Made by a program: the position numbers and the translations under genes | The notes under the pieces: model-generated | Databases searched by the model: none | The model's input: the letters and a program-made list of their open reading frames with translations, nothing else | What the model was told of the DNA's origin: nothing | Shown here: one piece after another, positions 57,004 through 64,000 of the stretch | Layout of the letters: each line of letters starts with the position of its first letter | Position numbering within the stretch: position 1 is the first letter of the stretch | NCBI RefSeq assembly: GCF_037975245.1 | Contig: NC_092569.1 | Span: forward strand, 7,680,501 to 7,744,500 | DNA from: Apostichopus japonicus | Lineage: Eukaryota; Echinodermata; Holothuroidea; Aspidochirotida; Stichopodidae | DNA length: 64,000 nt | Reading direction: 5' to 3'

Positions 57004-60000
57004 GTGCGGTATCGATAAATCGAATGTGCGATACCGATCAAGCGAATGTTCGGTACCGATAAATCGAATGTTCCGTACCAATCAATCCACTGTGCGTAAC
57101 CGATCAATCGAATTCGCGGAACCGATCAATCGAATGTGCGGTACCGATCATTCGAATGTGCGATACCGATCAATAGAATGTGCGGTACTGATAAATCGAA
57201 AGTTCTGTTCCGATCAATCGAATGTTCGGTAACGAAACATCGAATGTGCGGTACCGATCAATCGAATGTCCGGTACCGATCAATCGAAAATGCGGTACCG
57301 ATAAATCGAATGTGCCGTACCGATCAATCGAAAATGCGGTACCGATAAATCGAATGTGCGGTACCGATCAATCGAATGTGCTGTACCGATCAATCGAATG
57401 TGCGGTACCGATCAATCGAAAGTCCGGTACCGATAAATCGAATGTGAGGTACCGATCAATCGAATGTCCGGTACCGATAAATCGAAAGTGCGGTACCGAT
57501 CAATCGCATGTTCGGTACCGATAAATGGAATGTTCGGTACCAATTAATCGAAAGTGCGGTACCGATCAATCGAATGTGCGGTACCGATCAATCGAATGTG
57601 CGGTATCGATAAATAGAATGTGCGGTACCGATAAATCGAATGTGCGGTACCGATCAATCGAATGTGCTTTACCGATCAATCGAATGTCAAGTACCGATCA
57701 ATTGAATGTGCGGTACCGATCAATCGAATGTTCGGTACCGATCAATCGTATGTGCGGTACCGATGATTCGAAAATGCGGTACCGATAAATCACATGTGCG
57801 GTACCGATCAATCGAATGTGCTGTACCGATCAATCGAATGTGCGGTACCGATCAATCGAATTTGCGGTACCGATCAATCGAATGTGAGGTACCGATCAAT
57901 CGAATGTGCGGTACCGATCAATCGAAAGTGCGGTACCAATCAATCGAATGTTCGGTACCGATAAATAGAATGTTCGGTACCAATTAATCGAAAGTGCGGT
58001 ACCGATCAGTCGAATGTGCGGTACCGATCAATCGAATGTGCGGTATCGATAAATAGAATGTGCGGTACCGATAAATCGAATGTGCGGTACCGATCAATCG
58101 AATGTTCGGTACCGATCAATCGAATGTGCGATACCGACAAATCGAATGTTCGGAACCGATCAATCGAATGTGCGGTACCGATCAATCGGATGTGCGTTAC
58201 CGATCAATCGAATGTTCGGTACCGATCAATCGAATGTGCGGTACCGATAAATCGAATGTGCGGTACTGATAAATCGAATGTTCGGTACCGATCAATCGAA
58301 TGTTCAGTACCGATAAATAGAATGTGCGACACCGATCAATCGAATGTTCGGTACCGATAAATCGAATGTTCAGTGCCGATAAATTGAATGTGCGATACCG
58401 ATCAATCGAATGTTCGGTACCGATCAATCGAATGTGCGGTACCGATAAATCGATTATTCGGTACCTATAAATCGAATATTCGGTACCAATCAATCGAATG
58501 TTCTGTACCGATCAATCGAATGTTCAGTGCCGATAAAACGAATGTTCGATACCGATCAATCGAATGTACGGTACCGATCAATCGAAAGTGCGGTATCGAT
58601 AAATCGAATGTGCGATACCGATCAAGCGAATGTTCGGTACCGATAAATCGAATGTTCCGTACCAATCAATCCACTGTGCGTAACCGATCAATCGAATTCG
58701 CGGAACCGATCAATCGAATGTGCGGTACCGATCATTCGAATGTGCGATACCGATCAATAGAATGTGCGGTACTGATAAATCGAAAGTTCTGTTCCGATCA
58801 ATCGAATGTTCGGTAACGAAACATCGAATGTGCGGTACCGATCAATCGAATGTCCGGTACCGATCAATCGAAAATGCGGTACCGATAAATCGAATGTGCC
58901 GTACCGATCAATCGAAAATGCGGTACCGATAAATCGAATGTGCGGTACCGATCAATCGAATGTGCTGTACCGATCAATCGAATGTGCGGTACCGATCAAT
59001 CGAATGTCCGGTACCGATAAATCGAATGTGAGGTACCGATCAATCGAATGTCCGGTACCGATCAATCGAAAGTGCGGTACCGATCAATCGCATGTTCGGT
59101 ACCGATAAATGGAATGTTCGGTACCAATTAATCGAAAGTGCGGTACCGATCAATCGAATGTGCGGTACCGATCAATCGAATGTGCGGTATCGATAAATAG
59201 AATGTGCGGTACCGATAAATCGAATGTGCGGTACCGATCAATCGAATGTGCTTTACCGATCAATCGAATGTCAAGTACCGATCAATTGAATGTGCGGTAC
59301 CGATCAATCGAATGTTCGGTACCGATCAATCGTATGTGCGGTACCGATGATTCGAAAATGCGGTACCGATAAATCACATGTGCGGTACCGATCAATCGAA
59401 TGTGCTGTACCGATCAATCGAATGTGCGGTACCGATCAATCGAATTTGCGGTACCGATCAATCGAATGTGAGGTACCGATCAATCGAATGTGCGGTACCG
59501 ATCAATCGAAAGTGCGGTACCAATCAATCGAATGTTCGGTACCGATAAATAGAATGTTCGGTACCAATTAATCGAAAGTGCGGTACCGATCAGTCGAATG
59601 TGCGGTACCGATCAATCGAATGTGCGGTATCGATAAATAGAATGTGCGGTACCGATAAATCGAATGTGCGGTACCGATCAATCGAATGTTCGGTACCGAT
59701 CAATCGAATGTGCGATACCGACAAATCGAATGTTCGGTACCGATCAATCGAATGTGCGGTACCGATCAATCGGATGTGCGTTACCGATCAATCGAATGTT
59801 CGGTACCGATCAATCGAATGTGCGGTACCGATAAATCGAATGTGCGGTACTGATAAATCGAATGTTCGGTACCGATCAATCGAATGTTCAGTACCGATAA
59901 ATAGAATGTGCGACACCGATCAATCGAATGTTCGGTACCGATAAATCGAATGTTCAGTGCCGATAAATTGAATGTGCGATACCGATCAATCGAATGTTCG

Positions 60001-60166
60001 GTACCGATCAATCGAATGTGCGGTACCGATAAATCGATTATTCGGTACCTATAAATCGAATATTCGGTACCAATCAATCGAATGTTCTGTACCGATCAAT
60101 CGAATGTTCAGTGCCGATAAAACGAATGTTCGATACCGATCAATCGAATGTACGGTACCGATCAAT
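57004..60166 (+). repeat. 1,584-bp tandem duplication at the array edge (72 units)
   Basis: Copies at about 57,004-58,582 and 58,588-60,166 match at an offset of 1,584 bp, exactly 72 units. The differences I saw are AAAGTCCGG/AATGTCCGG near 57,419, GATAAATCGAAAG/GATCAATCGAAAG near 57,478, and GGAACCG/GGTACCG near 58,152. Only about 77 bp of array lies beyond copy two. Confidence 0.9.
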
Positions 60167-60243
60167 AGAATGTGCGGTACCGATAAATCGAAAGTTCGGT
60201 ACCGATCAATCGAATGTTAGGTACCGATCAATCGAATGTGCGG
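60167..60243 (+). repeat. Terminal satellite segment and array edge
   Basis: The last 77 bp (AGAATGTGCGG through GTTAGG to a final perfect unit) repeat a module also seen near 45,867, 52,356, 53,875 and 55,306. Those copies continue with a GTGCTG or GTGCTC unit. Here the array is instead cut and TCCTGTTTGAGG follows. The break is sharp to within about one base. Confidence 0.85.
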
Positions 60244-60462
60244 TCCTGTTTGAGGCTGTTTTCTACTTTTCTGTACTGAATAAATTGGTGAATCTGCCGT
60301 CTCAGATTCTGGTCTCAACGAGCAGGCTGACCCTTCCTTCGACTCCCCTCCGCCTCCCTTCACATAAAAGCATTGAAACAAAGGATGTATAACATGTTGA
60401 AAAATTTCCATTATATGGTTCAATATATTATATATTAATATACGCACACATTAAACCTTTAA
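60244..60462. other. Unique flank next to the satellite
   Basis: The first non-satellite DNA. It contains a pyrimidine-rich stretch (CTTCCTTCGACTCCCCTCCG around 60,331-60,352) and an AT-rich tract (about 60,410-60,442). The pyrimidine stretch plus AAAGGATGTATAACAT loosely resembles 62,668-62,722 and may belong to the dispersed repeat below. No gene seen. Confidence 0.6.
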
Positions 60463-60705
60463 GGTTGAAAAAAAAACTTTTACCTAGTATTTAAAATACA
60501 TCATGTCTATGTTTCTGCTAGGAATGGTAAATATATCTTTGTCAAAGGATAGGAGAAAAGATAACAGTGTACAACCTAACTTCTGCCTATGTTATGTTTT
60601 TAAAATGGGTGGAGCCTGTAAATGGTGGACAAGGTCATTTTCTACACCCCAATGTATTTGAGATTTTACAGTTTTACAGTTTGGAATGACATCAAACTCT
60701 TAATA
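60463..60705 (+). repeat. Diverged dispersed repeat, copy 1
   Basis: Collinear in two parts with 62,299-62,415 and 62,761-62,848. The shared landmarks, in order, are an A-rich start then CTTTTA, TCAAAGGATA, TAACAGTGTACAAC, AGCCTGT, TGTATTTGAGATT, and TTTGGA followed by ACATCAAA. The copies differ by many substitutions and small indels, so they are old. There is no coding frame. It could be a non-autonomous transposon relic or an old local duplication. I cannot assign a family. Confidence 0.65.
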
Positions 60706-60823
60706 GTGGCAATGCAATCTTCAACAATTAAAGAGGGTGAAATGGAAAGATTTATATGAATCATTGTTTTCTATACACTCGTAGCTTTCCAATGATACCC
60801 AATTTGTGTCAAACAAAGCTAAC

Positions 60824-60851
60824 ACCCTCGAGAAATAAAAAATTCGAGGGT
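60824..60851. repeat. Short inverted repeat upstream of the THAP exon
   Basis: ACCCTCGA at 60,824-60,831 and TCGAGGGT at 60,844-60,851 are perfect reverse complements around a 12-base A-rich loop. It lies 45 bp upstream of the CRE palindrome. It could be a protein-binding dyad, a small hairpin or the end of an element. Confidence 0.6.
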
Positions 60852-60895
60852 AATAAAAACTTTCTAAAAATTGTTGTATTTACGGTAATGCGTCG

Positions 60896-60903
60896 TGACG
60901 TCA
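60896..60903. promoter_or_regulatory. CRE-type palindrome TGACGTCA
   Basis: A perfect 8-bp TGACGTCA, the classic CREB/ATF binding palindrome. It lies 150 bp upstream of the THAP start codon in a short CpG-bearing stretch (CGTCGTGACGTCAGTCGAGG), unlike the CpG-poor flanks. Binding is inferred from the motif and position only. Confidence 0.5.
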
Positions 60904-60920
60904 GTCGAGGAACCCAACTC

Positions 60921-60928
60921 ACTTCCGG
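60921..60928 (-). promoter_or_regulatory. ETS-type site (ACTTCCGG)
   Basis: ACTTCCGG, the reverse complement of the CCGGAAGT core, lies 18 bp after the CRE and 125 bp before the THAP start codon. CRE plus ETS sites without a TATA box are typical of broadly expressed animal promoters. No TATA box or initiator is clear enough to fix the transcription start. Confidence 0.5.
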
Positions 60929-61052
60929 GACGCTATGTTCACATTCATAAACGTCTGAGAACACACAACATTACACTGTTACAGTGCTCTGTAGTAATGA
61001 TTTAGTGTTTGGAGTTTTGTTTTTACGTAAATTTATATCGTTACTGTTAAAT

Positions 61053-61244
61053 ATGCCGAGCCGATGTGTGGTTGCAGGTTGCTCCACCACACGTAAAGGC
61101 GGATTTCACCTGCACGCTTTTCCAAAAGATGACAGAAATCAAAGAATGTGGACACGATTCGTTCAAAACACTAAACATACACAACGTTACGAGTGCATAT
61201 GGACCTATACTATTGCCAAATTACTTGTTATGACCATAGCCTAG
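61053..61244 (+). CDS. THAP zinc-finger protein, first coding exon (partial)
   Basis: The open frame encodes 63 residues to a stop, but only the first ~43 look genuine. They begin MPSRCVVAGC, with zinc-ligand cysteines at residues 5 and 10 (C-x4-C). GFHLHAFP follows at 17-24 and a conserved tryptophan is at 33. This is the N-terminal half of a THAP domain, a C2CH zinc finger that binds DNA in the nucleus and is found in host THAP proteins and P-element-type transposases. The second half (C-x2-H and the C-terminal AVPTIF box) is missing, so an intron should begin in or after codons 44-47. GT dinucleotides lie at 61,186 and 61,193, neither a strong donor. ATG at 61,053 is preferred over the in-frame ATG at 60,984 because THAP domains start at the protein's N-terminus and there is an A at -3. 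CRE and ETS motifs lie upstream. No later exon is recognised, so gene identity and function are unknown. Confidence 0.8.
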   Translation: MPSRCVVAGCSTTRKGGFHLHAFPKDDRNQRMWTRFVQNTKHTQRYECIWTYTIAKLLVMTIA

Positions 61245-61946
61245 GTCTCCTTGATTTATTGGTTACCTAATATTTTGCACAAAACTTAAATCCAGTTGGT
61301 TTTAGAACAATCAATACTAGATCTGCAATTTTCCCTTTGCGTTGTGTTATGATTTTACGTAACAGTTGGATGATACAATCACTCGGGCTAGCATTCAACG
61401 TCTATTAGTTAGGGCTAGACCCCATGTTACCACTACTAGTACTATAGGGTTGCACTTGCACTGTACAGAATGTCACATTTTCCTTGCACTGTAAGTAACA
61501 AAACTCGGGGACTTCGATCGGCAGCGATGTGCCTCGGCCATCGGAATCGTTTTACAATTCTTCTGCAAGGAGCTCAATTTATAGGGAAAAACATATCTTC
61601 ATCACCCTTGAAACTATTTACTCCTCTTTTTCACCAAGCAAATAATTTTCGTCAAAGCTTACGAATGTTCTGAGAAGTGATGGCCCATTTCCTCGGGATC
61701 GGAAGATTCGGGTGAAAACTATTAGTTAATGAGGAGAATATGTTGTAGTTACATGTACGTAGTAAACGGTCGAGTCACTCCAAGATTAATGTACAGTATG
61801 TCGTCCACTTAAAGAGTTATTGACAATTGACAATTCATAATAATGGACGTTAAATATGAATGTAAGAGACTGACTTCGGTCAGTTTGCGGCTTTGATAAG
61901 CAAATGAAGCTTCTTCGCGAGTTCCTGCTTGCAGGAGGATCTAAAA
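61245..61946. other. Non-coding stretch, probably THAP intron
   Basis: No gene recognised. One open frame (61,470-61,673, 67 codons) has no recognisable domain. It holds a C-x2-H pair at 61,530-61,541, but the surrounding residues do not match the second half of a THAP domain. TTGCACTGTA occurs twice (near 61,456 and 61,482). Confidence 0.5.
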
Positions 61947-62009
61947 TGCATACATACATACACACACACACATACATACATACATACTTACACATACACG
62001 CATACATAC
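61947..62009. repeat. ATAC/CA microsatellite
   Basis: An imperfect run of TACA tetranucleotides interrupted by (CA)n. It underlies an open frame on the minus strand (61,786-62,247, 153 codons) whose middle is a simple Met/Cys/Tyr/Val-rich repeat. That frame has no domain and is not called as a gene. Confidence 0.9.
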
Positions 62010-62298
62010 GACGCCGTAACAGTAAAAGGGTGTTGGCTTTGGCTGAGATGGTCCCTTTACTGACGTCGTATATGAACTGCGGTGGGAAGCTTTGAGTTTT
62101 TTCGAGAGAGTCTGCTCGGGAGGTCTCTAGGGAACACTTCGACGGCGAATTTCTGGCATTTGCAGCTACAATTATGGGAAGTAGTGAATGGGTGCATGGT
62201 GTTGTAGTAATGTAGATAAACCATTCTAACACATGAAAACCTACCATTTCATCCCCTCTTTAATATTACACTGCATATTAGCATAATAAGCATATGTA
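62010..62298. other. Intergenic or intronic DNA
   Basis: No gene recognised. AATATTACACTGCATATTAG near 62,263 resembles AATATTAGACTGCATAAGCA near 62,433, which suggests that the dispersed repeat to the right begins here. Confidence 0.4.
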
Positions 62299-62848
62299 AA
62301 CTTGACAAAAACCTTTTATCAAGAATTTGAAATATATCACCTTAAACTCTATGTAGCTACAAATGGTGTAAAAGCTTTTTCAAAGGATACCTAATGAGAG
62401 GTAACAGTGTACAACATTTCCTTAAGCGTAGGAATATTAGACTGCATAAGCATATTAACTTGAATAGGCTTTTTAAGTCATCCCCTCCCACTTTTCCCAC
62501 TCAACTAGTTGAATTACACACATTTTAAGGCATGATGAAAGGTCTAACCCGGTATACCTGATCCCCAAGTAGCCCACCCCACCCAACTGCCCCACGCAAT
62601 GAACTCAGTGATAGAATACAAACTGTAGATTTCAGAACATATCAAATTTGTGCATCAGGTGCTAAAGGCTCCTACCCCCCTCCGCTCCATCCCTTGGAAA
62701 AGGATGAATGCATAATCATATGCTTTCAATTAGTTCGTTGCTAGTTTCAATTTTTAGCACAGCCTGTGAAAGTTTGAAAAGTTTTTAACACTGGTGTATT
62801 TGAGATTAAACAGTGTACCAATTTGGAGTAACATCAAAGCTTTGAATT
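62299..62848 (+). repeat. Diverged dispersed repeat, copy 2 (interrupted)
   Basis: 62,299-62,415 and 62,761-62,848 are collinear with the two halves of 60,463-60,705. The 345 bp between them (62,416-62,760) is absent from copy 1. It includes a C-rich stretch (near 62,665-62,700) resembling 60,335-60,360 and a second version of the 62,263 motif. Either copy 2 gained an insertion or copy 1 lost a segment. No coding frame. Confidence 0.6.
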
Positions 62849-63494
62849 GGTGAAAATAACATGTTATACTTAAAGTAGCAACCCCCTATCGCTCTGGGAT
62901 ATAATAAATAATAATAAATTAATTTGATGCATGCATAACTTGAACTCACCTGCTTGTTGCTAGCTAAAAAAAAGCAAATCTGCCCTGTTCCCTTGATGTT
63001 GTGCAAGTCGTTTGACCTAAATATGACGAAATAAATAAATCTTCAAAAATTATTCTTTCTTGTACATAATTTCCTTGTATCTCCATAGGGCAACTTGTAA
63101 ATATTACCACAGATGAAGCAGTTGCAACCTGCTAGACTGATATATATGGTGAAGAGCAATCACCACAGCATACAACACTACTTCTTACTGACGTGAACAA
63201 AAATTGAAGTGAATTTTGTTTACCTAAGATTGGAAAGACTTCATGGATTTATTATGTATTCAGATGAATGTTATTCTGGAAATTCTTAATACTTCGTATT
63301 TAGTCTCTTTTACTTCCCTGGCAAGTAGTGTAGGTAGGAACGATGATTCTTGCACTAGCAATTTCTTGCCCAGTAAAGTGTCACATCATCACCAAACCTC
63401 TGTTGTAGTTTGCTATATATTATATATTTCCATTGAGCCTATATAAGTACAAAGCTTTTAAATGATCAAAAATGGTAAAGTATATTTCTTTAAC
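62849..63494. other. Non-coding stretch, no gene recognised
   Basis: AT-rich DNA with several short open frames, none with a recognisable domain or start context. TATATATTATATATTT lies near 63,414. Whether this is intron of the THAP gene or intergenic cannot be decided. Confidence 0.4.
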
Positions 63495-63526
63495 TGCAGG
63501 CTTCACCAGTGAGCATGAAGCCTGCA
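63495..63526. repeat. Perfect 11-bp inverted repeat (hairpin)
   Basis: TGCAGGCTTCA at 63,495-63,505 and TGAAGCCTGCA at 63,516-63,526 are exact reverse complements around a 10-base loop. No U-run follows, so it is not a terminator. It could be a foldback element end, a protein-binding dyad or chance. Confidence 0.7.
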
Positions 63527-64000
63527 TAGTATGACATGTTAGTAGAAATAGTAGTTGTCATTGTGCAATTGCTAAAGTGTAATTTTATATTACTAAAAAG
63601 TAGCAACATTACTTGAACAGATTTTGTTCCAAAGCAATGAAATGTATACTTACCAGTTTTAACAGTGTGAGGGCATATCTTGATAAGAATCGCTAGATGG
63701 CTCACATGCTACTTCAGTCCATATTCCAAACATGCTTCTATTTGAATTCAGCATACATGAGTACCTGACAATGTTTTTAATAAATCCTGTACTTGCATGT
63801 ACTGAGTACACTTAAAAATTATGACAAATTTAAGAGTAAGCTAGTGTTTACCAATAAAAAAAGTTCTTACATTATTACATAGGCTATTCTTTAACGTTGA
63901 AATACATTACAGAAACATTACGAAAACATTTCTATCAATTAATAATTATGGATTACCTTTAGCATATAGGCCTACATGCTACGGCTGGCATTAGCAGGCT
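63527..64000. other. Non-coding stretch to the window edge
   Basis: AT-rich DNA with AATAAA near 63,778 and 63,853. Without a recognised last exon these cannot be called polyadenylation sites. The window ends in TATAGGCCTACATGCTACGG with no feature I can name. Confidence 0.4.

Larger units (their letters stand above)
39401..60243 (+). repeat. 22-bp satellite array, class B (TACCGAT-type)
   Basis: Continuation of the same array in the same orientation, but the sixth base of the CGGTAT motif is C in most units. This gives CGGTACCG, an 8-bp palindrome containing GGTACC, in place of the class A ATCGAT. Common sub-variants are GATAAATCG for GATCAATCG, GTTCGG for GTGCGG, and GAATTCGCGGAACC. Unit length is very constant: internal duplications have offsets of 594, 1,298, 1,584 and 1,606 bp (27, 59, 72 and 73 units exactly) and 6,489 bp (295 units minus one base). 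The last unit, 60,222-60,243, matches the class B consensus exactly, so the array does not decay at its edge. No gene or unique insertion was found within it. Confidence 0.97.

Noticed and set aside
1-60243. CRISPR array
   Set aside because: Units abut directly, with no unique spacers between conserved repeats and no cas genes. The flank is animal-type.
1-60243. CENP-B box in the unit (reverse strand ATTCGATTGATC)
   Set aside because: It matches only the TTCGnnnnAnn half. The CGGG half is replaced by GATA, so the essential core is incomplete. A centromeric role is not excluded but not supported this way.
1-60243. Telomeric or rDNA spacer repeat
   Set aside because: The unit does not resemble TTAGGG-type or other telomere repeats, and no rRNA sequence is present.
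1-60243. DREF/BEAF-type site TATCGATA
   Set aside because: Class A has TATCGAT followed by C, and class B has TACCGAT, so the full palindrome is absent. These proteins are also known mainly from insects.
60756-60950. 64-codon forward frame upstream of the THAP exon
   Set aside because: It overlaps the inverted repeat and CRE/ETS motifs, has no domain and no coding signature; more likely promoter sequence.
61530-61541. C-x2-H pair as the missing second half of the THAP domain
   Set aside because: It lies in the same forward orientation, but the next residue is R where THAP has F. Upstream residues lack the expected proline pattern, no AVPTIF-like box follows and no clear acceptor site was found.
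61786-62247. 153-codon minus-strand frame as a gene
   Set aside because: Its middle is the translated microsatellite. No domain is recognisable and there is no conserved start context.

Overview
The window is animal-type nuclear DNA and almost all of it is one satellite array. Bases 1 to about 60,243 form an uninterrupted, head-to-tail array of a 22-bp unit, roughly 2,700 copies. It runs off the left edge of the window and stops abruptly at 60,243. The remaining 3.76 kb is AT-richer ordinary DNA. It holds the first coding exon of a THAP zinc-finger gene, a plausible CpG-bearing promoter, a diverged dispersed repeat in two places, a microsatellite and one perfect hairpin. The THAP exon, the repeat-rich non-coding DNA and the absence of any prokaryotic gene structure point to a metazoan. 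I cannot name the phylum from this sequence.

The array has two sequence classes. Class A (1 to about 39,400) is dominated by units beginning TATCGATCAATCGA, class B (about 39,400 to 60,243) by units beginning TACCGATCAATCGA. Both are followed by ATGTGCGG. Class A has strong higher-order structure: a 19-unit 414-bp repeat, a stop-bearing marker unit in 19 copies, a recurring 21+22+18-bp indel cassette, and multi-kilobase blocks reused at offsets near 8.6-9.8 kb, plus a 4,159-bp tandem duplication. Class B keeps unit length far more strictly. Its duplications are multiples of 22 bp (594, 1,584) or one base short (6,489), and it carries four copies of an aberrant AT-rich unit that is still 22 bp long.

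Because 22 is not a multiple of 3 and the unit has no stop in any forward frame, the array gives hundreds of overlapping open frames that all encode the same 22-residue cycle (containing CGIDQSNVRYRS). They are by-products of the repeat and I annotate none as genes. The only coding sequence I support is the THAP exon at 61,053. Its full gene, and its relation to the satellite beyond adjacency, cannot be seen here.
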